DNA of 64,000 nucleotides, taken from NCBI RefSeq assembly GCF_024213665.1, contig NZ_JANAVP010000020.1, forward strand, positions 1 through 64,000, written 5' to 3'. Numbering within the stretch: position 1 is the stretch's first letter; each line of letters begins with the position of its first letter. Under the pieces are notes generated by a model. The model worked only from the letters and a program-made list of their open reading frames with translations, ran no database searches and was not told the origin of the DNA. Positions 23,733 to 35,987 of this stretch are shown piece after piece. Origin of the DNA: Streptomyces sp. A3M-1-3. Lineage in GTDB: Bacteria > Actinomycetota > Actinomycetes > Streptomycetales > Streptomycetaceae. Both the position numbers and the translations under genes were made by a program.

Positions 23733-25844
23733 CTAGCTCCGAGAAGGCGCCGCCAGCTCGAACCAGACCACCTTTCCGCTGCTCAGCCGGGTCGCGCCCC
23801 ACCGCCGCGCCAGCCGGTTGACCAGGAACAGGCCCCGCCCGCCCTCGTCGGTGTCCCGGGCCCGGCGCTGCCGCGGCAACTGCGGCGAGTCGTCGCCGAC
23901 CTCGCAGCGCAGTACGTCCGTACGCAGCAGCCGCAGCGTGACGGGCCGCTCGGCGTACCGCACGGCGTTTGTCACCACCTCGCTGACCAGCAGCTCCACC
24001 GAGTCCGAGAGCTCCTCCAGGTCCCAGCGGGCCAGCGCCCGCCGGGCCAGGCGGCGGGCCCGGCCGGGGGCGCGCTCCTCCGGCTCCAGGAACCAGTACG
24101 CGACATCGCTCGGCGCGATCCCGTCGAAACGGGCGGCGAGCAGCGCGATGTCGTCGTCCCGGTCACCCGGGCCGAGCATGTCGAGGACCTCGTCGCAGAG
24201 CGCCTCCAGCGGCGGCGGATGGTCCGGCCCGGTCAGCTGGGCGGTGGCGGCCAGCCGCTCACGCAGCTGTTCGATACCGGTCCAGACGTCACGCAGCCGG
24301 GACTCGACCAGGCCGTCGGTGTAGAGGAGCAGCGTGGCGCCGGCCGGGGCGTCCAGCTCGACCGCCTCGAAGTCGACCCCGCCGACGCCGATGGGCGCGC
24401 CGGGCGGCACCCGCAGTACCTCGGCGCGGCCGCCGAGGTGCAGCAGAACGGGCGGCGGGTGGCCGGCGTTGGCGATGGTGATCCGGTGCGAGACCGGGTC
24501 GTACACCGCGTACAGGCAGGTCGCCATGCGGTCCGAGCCGAGCCGCTGGGCCTGCTCGTCGAGGTGGTGCAGCACCTCGGCCGGGGGCAGGTCCAGCTGG
24601 GCCAGGGTCTGCGCGGTCGTGCGCAGCTGGCCCATGATCGCGGCGGAGGTCATGGAGTGGCCCATGACATCGCCGACGACCAGCGCGACGCGGCTGCCGG
24701 GCAGCGGGATCGCGTCGTACCAGTCGCCGCCGACCCGCGCCGTCTCGGCGGCCGGCAGATAGCGGCTGGCGAGCCGGACGCCGGTCGGCTGGGGCAGCGA
24801 GTCGGGCAGCATGGTGCGCTGCAGCTCGTCGGCGATGTACGCCTCACGCCCGTACAGCACGGCCTTGTCGATGCCCAGCGCGGTGTGGGTGGCCAACTGG
24901 GCGGCCACCAACAGGTCGTTGGGCTCGAACGCGGGCCGCTCCGGGCGGCGCAGGAACACCGCGGCGCCGATGACCCGGCGCCGGCCGCGCAGCGGGGCGA
25001 GGATCGCCCGGTTGCCGTTCGGTACGGGAACGTCCTCGCCCAGCAGCTCCGGCAGCGCGGCGCGCGCGGCGGCGGAGGCGCCGAACACCGGCCGTACGCC
25101 CCGGAGTACCTCGTCCAGCGCACCGCCGGGGCGGATCTCGCACAGTTCGGCGGCGGGCAGGTCGGCCTGCATGAACAGGGGTTGCCGGGCGGGGTCGGTC
25201 TCCGGGTCCGCGGTGGTGTCGGTGCCCTCGTCGATCGGGCGGAGCCGGTCGGTACGCCTGAGCCGTAACACGACGGGACCGGCGGGCCGTTCGTCTCCGA
25301 CGGGCAGCGGGTCGCGCAGGTACACGAGGATCGCGTCGGAGAACGTCGGCACGGTGGCCCGGCAGAGTCCCAGCACGATCTCGTCGAGGTCTATGCCACG
25401 GGCGATCCGCCGGGTGGCTGCCCCCACGAACCGCAGCCGGTCCCCCTCGCGGCGGGCCATCCCGGGATCGGCGGCCTGTCCGGCATCGGCGCGTATGCCC
25501 GCGGGATCGGCGGCGAGGCCGCGGGCCGCCGGGGCGGCCCCGGCACCCGCCATGCCGAGCCCGTCCGCCATGCCGTGCGGCTCGGCCTTGCCGTGGCCGT
25601 CCGTCTTGCCGTGGCCGTCCGCGGCGGCGCCCGGTTCGTCCTCCCGGGGCCTGGGGCGCGGCTCGGCGGACCGCGGCTGGGGCGACGCGCCGCCGGCCGA
25701 CGGGGCGCCGGCCGACGGGGCGCCGGCCGGGGCTCCGGCGGCCGTTCCGGTACGCCGCTGCAGCGCTCCGCGCGGGTCCGCGGGCGCGGTCGGCCGGGCA
25801 GCTCCGGGCTGCGGGCCTTCGTGGGAGGTGGGGTACTCCGTCAC
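23733..25844 (-). CDS. GAF/SpoIIE-type PP2C phosphatase with anti-sigma ATPase domain
   Basis: 703-residue regulatory protein. The first 125 residues are low complexity (Ala/Gly/Pro with DGHGK repeats). A GAF-like sensor spans about 140-325, a PP2C/SpoIIE phosphatase domain 340-570 (LQRTMLPDSLPQP, GGDWYDAIPL, VVGDVMGHS, LLYTDGLVES, DRDDDIALL, metal-binding aspartates intact), and a HATPase_c domain 595-700 (LVSEVVTNAVRYAE, GGRGLFLVNRLARRWG). Such proteins dephosphorylate anti-anti-sigma factors and the ATPase part binds or phosphorylates partners; no anti-anti-sigma gene is adjacent. GTG 25844 has only a weak ribosome site. Confidence 0.88.
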   Translation of the reverse strand: MTEYPTSHEGPQPGAARPTAPADPRGALQRRTGTAAGAPAGAPSAGAPSAGGASPQPRSAEPRPRPREDEPGAAADGHGKTDGHGKAEPHGMADGLGMAGAGAAPAARGLAADPAGIRADAGQAADPGMARREGDRLRFVGAATRRIARGIDLDEIVLGLCRATVPTFSDAILVYLRDPLPVGDERPAGPVVLRLRRTDRLRPIDEGTDTTADPETDPARQPLFMQADLPAAELCEIRPGGALDEVLRGVRPVFGASAAARAALPELLGEDVPVPNGNRAILAPLRGRRRVIGAAVFLRRPERPAFEPNDLLVAAQLATHTALGIDKAVLYGREAYIADELQRTMLPDSLPQPTGVRLASRYLPAAETARVGGDWYDAIPLPGSRVALVVGDVMGHSMTSAAIMGQLRTTAQTLAQLDLPPAEVLHHLDEQAQRLGSDRMATCLYAVYDPVSHRITIANAGHPPPVLLHLGGRAEVLRVPPGAPIGVGGVDFEAVELDAPAGATLLLYTDGLVESRLRDVWTGIEQLRERLAATAQLTGPDHPPPLEALCDEVLDMLGPGDRDDDIALLAARFDGIAPSDVAYWFLEPEERAPGRARRLARRALARWDLEELSDSVELLVSEVVTNAVRYAERPVTLRLLRTDVLRCEVGDDSPQLPRQRRARDTDEGGRGLFLVNRLARRWGATRLSSGKVVWFELAAPSRS

Positions 25845-26064
25845 GCGTGGGATTCCGTCCGTTTGCGCTGGATGTGCGCTGCACTCAACTCAGTCGCGGT
25901 ATACCCGCTCAGCGGGAGGGACACCGTCAACTCCCTCCCTCTCGACCCCTCTCGTTTCCCTCTTGTGACGTTCGGTCAAGACCTGTGCATGGCAGCGTCG
26001 TTGCAGCTGCGCAGCCATACGGAGGACGATCCTACGTTTGAACCCCGGGGGCGCATCAAGGGTC

Positions 26065-26739
26065 TCATGACGTCATATGCGCCGGGGTGCGGTCCCAGTC
26101 CTCCGGCAGCACCGGCACGGTCCACCGCGGGTCCGGCCGCCAGTCCTGCCAGCCGTCACAGAACGGCCGGCCCCACGCCGTGATCACCTCGACCGCGGCG
26201 CGCCCCGCCCTTCTTACGCGCCGGGCCTGCCCGGCGTTCATCAGTCCGGCCCGCTGGGCCTGGTCGAACTCGTCCTCGTCCAGCCAGCGCCAGCTGCGGT
26301 CGGGATGCACGGCGATGTCGAGGAAGTGGTCCTCGGAGTCGACCCCGCGGACCCAACGGGTCCGCGGCGCCTCCAGGTTGACGTACCAGTTCTTGAAGCG
26401 CCAGCCGCGGTCCCAGAACAGCCAGACCGACCACGGCTCGCCGGGCCGGGCCAGCTTGAGCACGCCCGTGCCGAACCACTGCGAGCGGACCGTGGTGCGG
26501 GGCGCGGTGTAGCGGGTCGCGAGCGGCTCGTGATGTACGGGTGTGCCGTCCGCGAGTACCGGCTTCACGCACTCGGTGCCCGGCGCCATCCACACCGCAA
26601 GCAGATCCGGGGTGTCCTCGACGACGGTCACCGGGCGGCAGATGTGGACATGGCCGTTTCCCTCCACGGCGTTGCCGCGGTAGCGCCAGAGGATGTGGTC
26701 CCCCGGCGCCCAGTGGGAAGTGCCTGTCGTACCTGTCAT
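26065..26739 (-). CDS. DUF402 (FomD-like) hydrolase family protein
   Basis: 224-residue protein of the DUF402 superfamily, which includes FomD, a nucleotide-type hydrolase of fosfomycin biosynthesis, and nucleoside di/triphosphatases. Conserved elements are WSVWLFWDRGWRFKNWYVNLEAP, DHFLDIAVHPDRSWRWLDEDEF and the C-terminal WGRPFCDGWQDWRPDP; the Asp/Glu cluster in DIAVHPD/DEDEFD would bind metal. The exact substrate is unknown. ATG 26739. It sits downstream of fumC on the same strand with about 78 bp between, possibly read through, and is convergent with nothing nearby. Confidence 0.8.
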   Translation of the reverse strand: MTGTTGTSHWAPGDHILWRYRGNAVEGNGHVHICRPVTVVEDTPDLLAVWMAPGTECVKPVLADGTPVHHEPLATRYTAPRTTVRSQWFGTGVLKLARPGEPWSVWLFWDRGWRFKNWYVNLEAPRTRWVRGVDSEDHFLDIAVHPDRSWRWLDEDEFDQAQRAGLMNAGQARRVRRAGRAAVEVITAWGRPFCDGWQDWRPDPRWTVPVLPEDWDRTPAHMTS

Positions 26740-26817
26740 GCGCAGATCTTAGGGGCGCGGCCCGCCGACCGCTGCGGTATAGATCACGACGTCGGCCGGG
26801 CCAGGTGAACGCACAGG

Positions 26818-28221
26818 TCAGGGCCGGGTCATACGCAGCACGTCCAAGGCTTCGTCGAGCTGCTCCAGGGTCAGGTCGCCCCGCTCCACATAGCCGGATT
26901 CGAGGACCACCTCGCGGATGGTCTTCCGCTCGGCCAGCGACTTCTTGGCGACCTTGGCGGCCTCCTCGTATCCGATGTACTTGTTCAGCGGCGTCACGAC
27001 GGACGGGGACGACTCGGCGTACTCGCGGGCGCGCTCGACGTGGGCGGTGATGCCGTCGACGGTACGGTCGGCCAGCAGGCGGGCGGCGTTGGCGAGCAGC
27101 CGTACGGACTCCAGCAGGTTCTTCGCCATCACCGGCAGCATGACGTTCAGCTCGAAATTGCCGGCGGCGCCGGCCACCGCGACCGTGGTGTCGTTGCCGG
27201 TCACCTGGGCCGCGACCATCAGCACCGCCTCCGGGACCACCGGATTCACCTTGCCCGGCATGATCGACGAGCCCGGCTGAAGGTCGGGGAGGCTGATCTC
27301 GGCCAGGCCGGTGCGCGGGCCGCTCGCCATCCAGCGCAGATCGTTGCAGATCTTCGTGAGCGAGACCGCGATGGTGCGGAGCTGGCCGGAAGTCTCCACC
27401 AGCCCGTCCCGCGCCCCCTGCGCCTCGAAGTGGTCGCGGGCCTCGGTCAGCGGCAGTCCGGTGGTGTGGGCCACCTCGGCGATGACGGCGGCGGAGAAAC
27501 CGGGCGGGGTGTTGATACCGGTACCCACGGCGGTGCCGCCGAGGGGGAGTTCGGCGAGGCGCGGGAGTGCGGACCGCAGCCGTTCGACGCCGCTCCGGAT
27601 CTGGGCCGCGTATCCGCCGAACTCCTGGCCGAGGGTGACGGGAGTCGCGTCCATCAGGTGCGTACGGCCGGACTTGACGACGTCCCTGAACTCCTCCGCC
27701 TTGCGCTCCAGGGACGCCGCGAGGTGCTCCAGCGCCGGGATCAGATCGCGGGTCACGGCGGCGGTCGCGGCGATGTGGATGGAGGACGGGAAGACGTCGT
27801 TGGACGACTGCGAGGCGTTGACGTGGTCGTTGGGGTGGACCTCGCGGCCGAGTCGTTCGGTGGCGAGGGTGGCGAGGACCTCGTTCGCGTTCATGTTGGA
27901 CGAGGTTCCGGAGCCGGTCTGGAAGACATCGACGGGGAAGTGGTCGTCCCAGCGGCCCTCGGCGACCTCCGCCGCGGCCGCCTCGATCGCGCCCGCGATG
28001 TCCTTCTCCAGTACGCCCAGTTGCGCGTTCACCCTCGCTGCCGCTGCCTTGATCCGCGCCATGGCCTCGATGTGGGCCCGCTCCAGGCGCTGGCCGGACA
28101 GCGGGAAGTTCTCCACCGCCCGCTGGGTCTGTGCACGCCATTTGGCGTGCACGGGGACCCGTACCTCGCCCATGGAGTCGTGCTCGGTGCGGTACCGGGT
28201 GTCGTTCTGATCAGCAGTCAT
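26818..28221 (-). CDS. fumC: Class II fumarate hydratase FumC
   Basis: 467-residue iron-independent fumarase of the aspartase/fumarase superfamily, interconverting fumarate and malate in the TCA cycle. The three signature regions are present: [14 protein letters not shown], the catalytic-base region with [17 protein letters not shown], and the mobile loop [15 protein letters not shown] 28221 has GGAGGG upstream. An oxygen-labile class I fumarase is encoded 1.8 kb away (29982-31649), so the cell has a redox-robust alternative. Divergent from the SGNH hydrolase gene. Confidence 0.95.
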   Translation of the reverse strand: MTADQNDTRYRTEHDSMGEVRVPVHAKWRAQTQRAVENFPLSGQRLERAHIEAMARIKAAAARVNAQLGVLEKDIAGAIEAAAAEVAEGRWDDHFPVDVFQTGSGTSSNMNANEVLATLATERLGREVHPNDHVNASQSSNDVFPSSIHIAATAAVTRDLIPALEHLAASLERKAEEFRDVVKSGRTHLMDATPVTLGQEFGGYAAQIRSGVERLRSALPRLAELPLGGTAVGTGINTPPGFSAAVIAEVAHTTGLPLTEARDHFEAQGARDGLVETSGQLRTIAVSLTKICNDLRWMASGPRTGLAEISLPDLQPGSSIMPGKVNPVVPEAVLMVAAQVTGNDTTVAVAGAAGNFELNVMLPVMAKNLLESVRLLANAARLLADRTVDGITAHVERAREYAESSPSVVTPLNKYIGYEEAAKVAKKSLAERKTIREVVLESGYVERGDLTLEQLDEALDVLRMTRP

Positions 28222-28279
28222 CTTCGCCGTCCCTCCAAAAAGTTGAGCAATTGTCTTGTTCGAAGTGTTCCCAAGTCTC

Positions 28280-28293
28280 TTACCGGCCAGTAA
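28280..28293. promoter_or_regulatory. Palindromic operator candidate between fumC and the SGNH gene
   Basis: TTACCGGCCAGTAA, 12 of 14 positions symmetric, in the 108-bp divergent intergenic region. Position suggests control of one or both genes; no regulator can be assigned. Confidence 0.35.
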
Positions 28294-28329
28294 ATACCTT
28301 CGGTAACACCTGAAATCGGGGAGGCGTAC

Positions 28330-29877
28330 ATGGCACGCACCAGACCCAGACCCAGACTCAGATGTACCGTCGCCGCTCTCGCGGCACTCGCGGCCGCCCT
28401 CGGCGGACTCACCGCAATCACCCCCACGGCCCAGGCTGCCCCCGCACCGGCCGCCCCCTCATCCACCCGCGTCGCGTCCACACCGCTGCCACCCGCACTC
28501 GAGACGATCCGCGCGGCCGAAGCGACCAAGCTCTACGGCAGCTCCGCCGAACGCCCGCTCGCCGAGCGCAAGACCGGCCTCATCTCCCTCGGCGACAGCG
28601 AGATCTCCGGCGAGGGCGTCGGCACGTACGAACCCGGCACCAACGGCCCGTCGAACTGGTGCCACCGCTCGCCCGACGCCGCCATCCACCGCACCGGAAT
28701 CCCCGCGGACGTCACGTACAACGTGTCCTGCTCCGGCGCGTACACCGGCAACATCCGCATCGGCGGCAGCAAGCAGTACGCCGACGAACTCGTGCAGAGC
28801 GACAACCTCGCCATCAAGGCCCGCAACACCCGGATCAAGATGGTGCTGCTGGTCGCCGGCGCCAACGACGACCTGCAGTTCGGACCGGTGATCACCGACT
28901 GCGTCACCCGGTGGTTCACCTTCCAGGGCGCCTGCGAGCCCAAGTACGCCCCCGGCTGGCAGGGCCGCATCGACGGCCTGGTGCCCAAGGTCGAGGCGAC
29001 GGTGGCGGACCTGCGTACGGTCATGCGGGAGGCGGGTTACGCCGACGGCGACTACAAGCTGGTCGTCATGGGCTACCCCGGCCCCATCGGCCCCGACATC
29101 TACGACAACCCGGGCTACTGGGGCAAGATCCCCGGCGGCTGCACCGGCTACGACCAGGACGCGGTCTGGGCCCGCAACGCGGCCGTACCCGGCTTCCAGA
29201 GCGGGATGCGCCGGGCGGCGAAGCAGGCCGGGGCGGTCTACCTCGACAACTCCCGCCTCTTCCACGGCCACGAGGTGTGCATGGACGACGCCTGGGCGCG
29301 CGGCCTGTACATCGACCTCGCCAACCCCTTCCCGCCGGACTCGAACTCGGTGCGCCAGTCCTTCCATCCGAACGTACGGGGCCACGCCGCCTTCGCCTCG
29401 TGCCTGACCCAGCTCTACAACTCGGGCCTGGACGAGGCGAGTTGCGCGGACCCGGCGAGTACCGGAAAGCCTCAGCTCTACCCGGGCGGCTGGGACGACG
29501 CGTATGAGCCGCTGAAGAACGAGGCCACGGGCACCTGCGTGGACGTGTACGGCGTCAGCAGCCGCAACGGCGCCAAGGTAGGGGGCTGGGACTGCAACGG
29601 TGCCCGCAACCAGGGCTGGTGGTACGACGCAGGCCGCAAGTCCCTGCACACCGAGCTGACCCACGACCGCTGCCTGGACGTCCCGAACGGCAGCTACACG
29701 GCGGGCACGGCGGCCGTGATGTGGAACTGCCACGGCGGCGCCAACCAGCAGTTCGTACGCCAGTCGGACACGATTCGTCCGGCGGCGGCGACGGGCCTGT
29801 GCCTGACCCTGGCGGGCTCGAAGGAGCCACTACGCCTGCAGCCCTGCACGGGCGCGCCGAACCAGCGCTTCGCGTAG
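28330..29877 (+). CDS. Secreted SGNH hydrolase with ricin-type lectin domain
   Basis: 515-residue exported protein. The signal peptide is residues 1-38 (twin-Arg-like basic start, cleavage near AQA-AP). The catalytic SGNH/GDSL domain follows: the nucleophile block is [10 protein letters not shown] (Ser90, GDSE rather than the more common GDSY), oxyanion glycine in CSGAYTGN, asparagine in AGANDD, and catalytic Asp/His near FHPNVRGH (His about 346). From about residue 390 a ricin-B-type lectin domain carries QxW-like repeats (NQGWWYD, NQQFVRQ, NQRFA). Likely an esterase or lipase targeted to polysaccharide. GGGGAGG precedes ATG 28330. Confidence 0.88.
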   Translation: MARTRPRPRLRCTVAALAALAAALGGLTAITPTAQAAPAPAAPSSTRVASTPLPPALETIRAAEATKLYGSSAERPLAERKTGLISLGDSEISGEGVGTYEPGTNGPSNWCHRSPDAAIHRTGIPADVTYNVSCSGAYTGNIRIGGSKQYADELVQSDNLAIKARNTRIKMVLLVAGANDDLQFGPVITDCVTRWFTFQGACEPKYAPGWQGRIDGLVPKVEATVADLRTVMREAGYADGDYKLVVMGYPGPIGPDIYDNPGYWGKIPGGCTGYDQDAVWARNAAVPGFQSGMRRAAKQAGAVYLDNSRLFHGHEVCMDDAWARGLYIDLANPFPPDSNSVRQSFHPNVRGHAAFASCLTQLYNSGLDEASCADPASTGKPQLYPGGWDDAYEPLKNEATGTCVDVYGVSSRNGAKVGGWDCNGARNQGWWYDAGRKSLHTELTHDRCLDVPNGSYTAGTAAVMWNCHGGANQQFVRQSDTIRPAAATGLCLTLAGSKEPLRLQPCTGAPNQRFA

Positions 29878-29907
29878 CAGGACTGGGGCTCCGCCCCAGA
29901 CCCCGGT

Positions 29908-29954
29908 CCTCAATCGCCGGACGGGCTGAAAATCAGCCCGTCCGGCGATTGAGG
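29908..29954. terminator. 22-bp stem terminator between convergent genes
   Basis: A perfect 22-bp stem (29908-29929 with 29933-29954) around an AAA loop. The arm sequence with TCAATCGCCGGACGGGCTGA is one I recall as a recurrent Streptomyces intergenic palindrome. It separates the SGNH hydrolase and class I fumarase genes. Confidence 0.85.
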
Positions 29955-29981
29955 ACACGCCCGAAGGGCGTCCACGGCGTG

Positions 29982-31649
<1,668 letters not shown>

Positions 31650-31851
31650 CGGGGCCATTCCTCACTCGGCAGACAGCGGCGCCGGCCTCCATTGGCAGCG
31701 CGTCAACCAGGGTAGAACCATCCGGACGCGCCGAGTCTGTGAGGTAAGGCTCAGTACGGGGGCCAGACCCGGCGCCCGGCCCGGCGGGTAAGGCCCGGTA
31801 CGCGGCCGCGCCCTACTATCGCGATCTATCGTGTCTCGGTATGCTCGCCGG

Positions 31852-32499
31852 GTGGACCTGGAAAAGCATGAACCCTCCGCCGTACGCGCGTCCGACGCCG
31901 ACCGCGACCGGATCACCGACATCCTCCGGGACGCGCTGGCCGAGGGCCGGCTGACCGCCGAGGAGCACTCCGAGCGGATCGACGGCGTGTACGCGGCCAA
32001 GACCCTCGGCGAACTCGAACCGCTGGTACGGGACCTGCCCGCGGCCGGCCCGCACCGGCCCTTGGCGGCCGCCCCCGCGTGGGCCGCGCCGGCGACGCCG
32101 CCCGGACCTGTCGCCACCGAGAACCTGGTCGCCGTCTTCAGCAGCTCGACGCGCAAGGGGCGCTGGCGCCCCGGCGCACGTACCCGTGCCGTCTCCGTCT
32201 TCGGCAGCGTCGAGATCGACCTCACCGAGGCGGTGTTCGAGCAGCAGCACATCGAGATCAACGCGACGTCCGTCTTCGGAAGTGTCGAGGTCTGGGTTCC
32301 CGAGAACATCACCCTGCGCGGATTCGGCACCGGCGTCTTCGGGAACTTCGAGGTGAAGACGAACGAGGACGCCGATCCACAGGCCCCGGTGGTGCTGATC
32401 CGCGGCTTCTCGGTGTTCGGCAGTATCGAGGCGCGGCCGAGGCGCGGCAGCCGCCTCGTCGATCTGCACAACCGGTTGCGCAAGCACCTCGGGCACTGA
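31852..32499 (+). CDS. DUF1707 (SHOCT-like) domain protein
   Basis: 215-residue protein common in actinobacteria. The N-terminal DUF1707 domain reads VRASDADRDRITDILRDALAEGRLTAEEHSERIDGVYAAKTLGELEPLVRDLP (about residues 12-63, in pieces of a conserved helical motif). A second half, VSVFGSVEIDLTEAVF...SVFGSVEVWVPENI...GFSVFGSIEARP, has three repeats of a beta-rich VFGS(V/I)E motif like cell-wall-active antibiotic response proteins (DUF2154). No signal peptide. The start GTG 31852 lies seven bases after TATGCT, so the message may be leaderless; GTG 31831 is an alternative. Function unknown. Confidence 0.8.
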   Translation: MDLEKHEPSAVRASDADRDRITDILRDALAEGRLTAEEHSERIDGVYAAKTLGELEPLVRDLPAAGPHRPLAAAPAWAAPATPPGPVATENLVAVFSSSTRKGRWRPGARTRAVSVFGSVEIDLTEAVFEQQHIEINATSVFGSVEVWVPENITLRGFGTGVFGNFEVKTNEDADPQAPVVLIRGFSVFGSIEARPRRGSRLVDLHNRLRKHLGH

Positions 32500-32663
32500 C
32501 GCAGGACGTCGGATGCCGGCCGCCGGACGCCGGACATGGCGAGAACCGGTCGAAATTCCGAGCGAAATTCCGAGTACCGGAACTCAGTGCATAGGCGCGC
32601 GCACAGCGGGTAGGGACAGCTGCATCGTCTCTCGCTCGCGAAGCCGTCGTCAGGAGTAGACCC

Positions 32664-33032
32664 GTGCAGCAACCGCCGCATCAGTCCCCGCAGGTCGCCG
32701 CAGTCCCGAGCCAGCGGGGGCCGGCTCGGGAAGATGCCGGACCCTGGCACTCGGAGGCGGTGTGCCGCCGGGACGAAGCCGGGCTGTTCTTCGCCCCCTC
32801 CACGGAGCCGACGGCCGCGAGGCTGTCGCGTGAGGAGGCCGCGAAGCGGGTCTGCGCACGCTGTCCGGTCATGGTCGACTGCCGGGAGCACGCGCTGCTC
32901 CAGCCGGAGCCGTACGGCGTGTGGGGCGGCATGACGGCCGCCGAGCGCCGCGTGGTGCTGGCCCGGCGCAGGCGGCGCGAGGTGGAGCTGCGCAAGGCCG
33001 CGCCGACGGGCCCGATCGCGGCCGCCGGCTGA
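32664..33032 (+). CDS. WhiB-family iron-sulfur regulator
   Basis: 122-residue WhiB-like protein binding a [4Fe-4S] cluster and interacting with the principal sigma factor. Cluster ligands are Cys34, Cys64, Cys67 and Cys73, in AVCRRDEAGLFFAP and RVCARCPVMVDC; the turn GVWGG (85-89) and a basic tail RRRRREVELRKAA complete the family pattern. GTG 32664 is preceded by AGGAG at eight bases. Position next to glpX suggests the Streptomyces WblI-type paralogue (recollection), so I give no symbol. Probably responds to redox or nitric oxide. Confidence 0.9.
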   Translation: MQQPPHQSPQVAAVPSQRGPAREDAGPWHSEAVCRRDEAGLFFAPSTEPTAARLSREEAAKRVCARCPVMVDCREHALLQPEPYGVWGGMTAAERRVVLARRRRREVELRKAAPTGPIAAAG

Positions 33033-33117
33033 CCGCTGCGTACGTACGACTCCGTACGTACTCGACCAATGGGGCGCCCCCGCCGCACAACGGGGGTGCC
33101 CCTGTCTACCTGTCCGC

Positions 33118-34152
33118 CTACTTCGCGCGGTCGAAGTCGATGGCGCTGTAGGCGCGCAGCTTCGACAGGCGGTGGGTCGAGTCGATCTTGCGGATCGTGC
33201 CCGACTTGGAGCGCATCACCAGCGAGGAGGTGGTGGCGGTCTCGGCGCGGTAGTGAACGCCGCGCAGGAGCTCGCCGTCCGTGATGCCGGTGGCGACGAA
33301 GAACACGTTCTCGCCGCTGACCAGGTCGTTCGTGTGCAGGACGCGGTCGAGGTCGTGACCGGCGTCGAGAGCGCGCTGACGCTCGGTGTCGTCCTTGGGC
33401 CAGAGCTTGCCCTGAATCGTGCCGCCGAGGCACTTGATCGCACAGGCCGAGATGATGCCCTCGGGGGTGCCGCCGATGCCCAGGAGCAGGTCGACGCCGG
33501 TGTCCTCACGTACGGCCATGATCGAGCCGGCGACATCGCCGTCGGAGATGAACTTGATGCGGGCGCCGGTCTCGCGGATCTCCTTGACGATGCCCTCGTG
33601 GCGGGGGCGGTCGAGGATGACGACGGTGACGTCCTCGGGGGACATGTTCTTGGCCTTGGCGACGCGGCGGATGTTGACCGACGGCGGGGCGGTGATGTCG
33701 ACGAAGTCGGCCGCCTCGGGGCCGACGACGAGCTTGTCCATGTAGAAGACCGCGGACGGGTCGAACATGGTGCCGCGGTCGGCGGCGGCCAGCACGGCGA
33801 TGGCGTTGGGCATGCCCTTGGCGTTGAGCGTGGTGCCGTCGATCGGGTCGACGGCGATGTCGACCTCGGCGCCGGTGCCGTCGCCGACCCGCTCGCCGTT
33901 GAACAGCATCGGGGCTTCGTCCTTCTCGCCCTCACCGATGACGACGACGCCGTTCATCGACACGGTGGAGACGAGCGTGCGCATGGCCTTGACGGCCGCG
34001 CCGTCCGCGCCGATCTTGTCGCCGCGGCCGACCCACCGGCCCGCGGCCATCGCGGCGGCCTCGGTGACCCGGACGAGCTCCATGGCGAGGTTGCGGTCGG
34101 GAGCCTCGGGCGAGACCTCGAGCTGGGACGGCAAGTTGTTGTGCTCGGTCAT
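33118..34152 (-). CDS. glpX: Fructose-1,6-bisphosphatase class II GlpX
   Basis: 344-residue gluconeogenic phosphatase. Metal and substrate motifs are [11 protein letters not shown] (about 73-83), the lithium-sensitive phosphatase motif DPIDGTTL (102-109) and the C-terminal [12 protein letters not shown]. The start ATG 34152 is the first with a Shine-Dalgarno-like AAAGGTG behind it; longer in-frame reading is unsupported. Divergent from the DUF4245 gene. The usual single gluconeogenic FBPase of actinobacteria. Confidence 0.94.
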   Translation of the reverse strand: MTEHNNLPSQLEVSPEAPDRNLAMELVRVTEAAAMAAGRWVGRGDKIGADGAAVKAMRTLVSTVSMNGVVVIGEGEKDEAPMLFNGERVGDGTGAEVDIAVDPIDGTTLNAKGMPNAIAVLAAADRGTMFDPSAVFYMDKLVVGPEAADFVDITAPPSVNIRRVAKAKNMSPEDVTVVILDRPRHEGIVKEIRETGARIKFISDGDVAGSIMAVREDTGVDLLLGIGGTPEGIISACAIKCLGGTIQGKLWPKDDTERQRALDAGHDLDRVLHTNDLVSGENVFFVATGITDGELLRGVHYRAETATTSSLVMRSKSGTIRKIDSTHRLSKLRAYSAIDFDRAK

Positions 34153-34320
34153 CGGAGCGCACCTTTCTGTACGACGACGGCCGGAAAGAGGGTGCTGCGA
34201 CTCTATCGGTACGTCGATAAATTGAGCAGTGGGGGGCACGTATGAGCGGCATATCGGTATCCGCTCGGAATGGGCAACCCCTGGCGCAGCCGGCCGTCGG
34301 GCATGGGGGACGATGGACCC

Positions 34321-34845
34321 GTGGCTGGTATGCGAGGCAAGCAGACGGTGCGGGACATGATGCTGTCGATGGCGGTGATCGGCATCGCCGTCGCGGTCAT
34401 CTACATGTTCATTCCCCATGACGAGGACGCCGACCCGGTCAGGCTCGTCGACTACCGCGTCGAACTCCTGACGGCCCGGCGCGCGGCCCCCTATCCGGTC
34501 GCCGCCCCCGAGGGCCTGGCGAAGGACTGGCGGCCCACGTCGGTGTCGTACGAGCGGAGCAACGGCGACGCCTGGCACCTGGGCTTCCTCGACCCGGACG
34601 GGCAGTACGTGGCGGTCGAGCAGTCCACCGCTCCCGCGGACAAGTACATCCGCAAGGTCAGCCAGAACGCGGCGGAGACCGAGCAGACGCAGCAGATCGG
34701 CGACGAGACCTGGCAGCGCTGGGAGGGCCCGAAGTACGACGCGCTGGTGCGCAAGGACCAGGGCGCGACGACGGTGGTCACGGGCACGGCGTCGTACGAG
34801 CAGCTGGCGAAGATGGCGGCGGCGCTGGAGACCGAGAAGTCCTAG
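34321..34845 (+). CDS. DUF4245 membrane-anchored protein
   Basis: 174-residue actinobacterial protein of the DUF4245 family. One N-terminal membrane helix (about residues 13-31, [19 protein letters not shown]) leads to an extracytoplasmic domain with [41 protein letters not shown] and a C-terminal [15 protein letters not shown]...[19 protein letters not shown]. Gene placed back-to-back with glpX as in many actinomycetes (recollection). Start at GTG 34321 is the best guess; ATG 34330 is also possible. Function unknown. Confidence 0.75.
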   Translation: MAGMRGKQTVRDMMLSMAVIGIAVAVIYMFIPHDEDADPVRLVDYRVELLTARRAAPYPVAAPEGLAKDWRPTSVSYERSNGDAWHLGFLDPDGQYVAVEQSTAPADKYIRKVSQNAAETEQTQQIGDETWQRWEGPKYDALVRKDQGATTVVTGTASYEQLAKMAAALETEKS

Positions 34846-34898
34846 CGCGCGGCGACGACCACGCACGCGCACGCACGACCACGCACGCGAACGCACGA

Positions 34899-34933
34899 AG
34901 GCCGCCCGCCCCGGAACCCGGGGCGGGCGGCCT
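34899..34933. terminator. Bidirectional terminator, 16-bp stem
   Basis: AGGCCGCCCGCCCCGG pairs perfectly with its complement across an AAC loop (34899-34914 with 34918-34933), between the convergent DUF4245 and nitroreductase genes. It is preceded by a CACGCACG-rich low-complexity run (34858-34898). Confidence 0.8.
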
Positions 34934-34963
34934 CGTTCGCGTACGGATCGCCGCCTACGCGTG

Positions 34964-35554
34964 TCAGACGGTGGTCACGACGTCGTCGTACGCCAGGCGC
35001 GGGCTGCGCGGCAAGGCCGCGTCGTCGCCCGGCTTGCCGATGTTCACGACCATCAGCGGGGTGTGGTCGCCGTCCAGGAACTCCTTCTGGACGCCGGCGA
35101 AGTCGAAGCCGGTCATCGGGCCGGCGGCCAGGCCCGCGGCGCGGACGCCGACGATGAAGTACCCGGCCTGGAGGGCGGCGTTGATCTGGGCGGACTGCTC
35201 GCGGACCGGGCGCTCGGCGAAGAACATGTCCTTGGCCTGCGGGAAGTGGGGGAGCAGCTGCGGGAGCTCCTCGTGGAACTCGTTGTCCGCGGCGAGGATC
35301 GCGACCAGCGGGGCGGCGGCGGTCTTCGGGCGGTTGCCCTCGGCCATGTGCTGGACCAGGCGCTCACGGGCCTCGGCCGAGCGGACCAGGACGACGCGCA
35401 TCGGGGTCTGGTTGAAGGCGGTCGGGCCGTACTTGATCAGGTCGTAGATCGCCTGAACCTGCTCCTCGGTCACCGGCTCGTCGGAGAAGGTGTTGGCGGT
35501 GCGGGCCTCGCGGAAGAGGAGGTCCTGGGCGGCGGAGTCAAGAACGAGGGTCAT
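34964..35554 (-). CDS. Nitroreductase-family protein (RutE-like)
   Basis: 196-residue FMN-dependent nitroreductase-fold protein most like malonic semialdehyde reductase RutE. Diagnostic blocks are [15 protein letters not shown] near the N-terminus, [48 protein letters not shown] and the C-terminal [17 protein letters not shown]. RutE acts in pyrimidine degradation in E. coli; with no rut genes around, the substrate is uncertain and general NAD(P)H oxidoreductase activity is possible. ATG 35554 has GGAAGG upstream. Confidence 0.85.
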   Translation of the reverse strand: MTLVLDSAAQDLLFREARTANTFSDEPVTEEQVQAIYDLIKYGPTAFNQTPMRVVLVRSAEARERLVQHMAEGNRPKTAAAPLVAILAADNEFHEELPQLLPHFPQAKDMFFAERPVREQSAQINAALQAGYFIVGVRAAGLAAGPMTGFDFAGVQKEFLDGDHTPLMVVNIGKPGDDAALPRSPRLAYDDVVTTV

Positions 35555-35692
35555 GCTGGCGTACCTTCCGAGACGAGCAGAGGATCTTTACGCCGGGTGT
35601 AACCGCAGACCCATAGATTAAATTTCAACTACATGGGGAGTGTGACCCACCTCACGGCGGGCGGGCGGCATCGTGGGCGGGGCCGCGCCCGC

Positions 35693-35926
35693 TCAGTCGG
35701 CAGTTCCGGCGGGCTCGTCCCCGCCCTGGGACAGCGCCGCGTCGAGCCGGGCGCGAGCGCCCTCCAGCCAGCGGCGGCAGACCTTCGCCAGCTCCTCGCC
35801 CCGCTCCCACAGGGCCAGCGACTCCTCGAGCGTCGTGCCGCCCGCCTCCAGCCGGCGTACGACCTCGATCAGCTCGTCCCGTGCCTGCTCGTAGCCCAGC
35901 GTCGTGGCTTCGTCGGTGTTGGCCAT
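35693..35926 (-). CDS. xseB: Exodeoxyribonuclease VII small subunit
   Basis: 77-residue small subunit of exonuclease VII, which with XseA degrades single-stranded DNA to oligonucleotides. The family motif is clear: [53 protein letters not shown] 35926 (MANTDEATT) is chosen since the helical domain starts right after; upstream in-frame residues look random. It lies 61 bp behind xseA on the same strand. Confidence 0.93.
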   Translation of the reverse strand: MANTDEATTLGYEQARDELIEVVRRLEAGGTTLEESLALWERGEELAKVCRRWLEGARARLDAALSQGGDEPAGTAD

Positions 35927-35987
35927 GTGATCCACCCTAGGTGCGAGATACGACAACGATCGTGTGGGAGGGGCGGGCGTGACGTGG

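Noticed and set aside
34858-34898. CACGCACG-rich run as a CRISPR or iteron array
   Set aside because: Units are irregular and only 6-10 bp; no spacer structure. Simple low-complexity sequence before a terminator.
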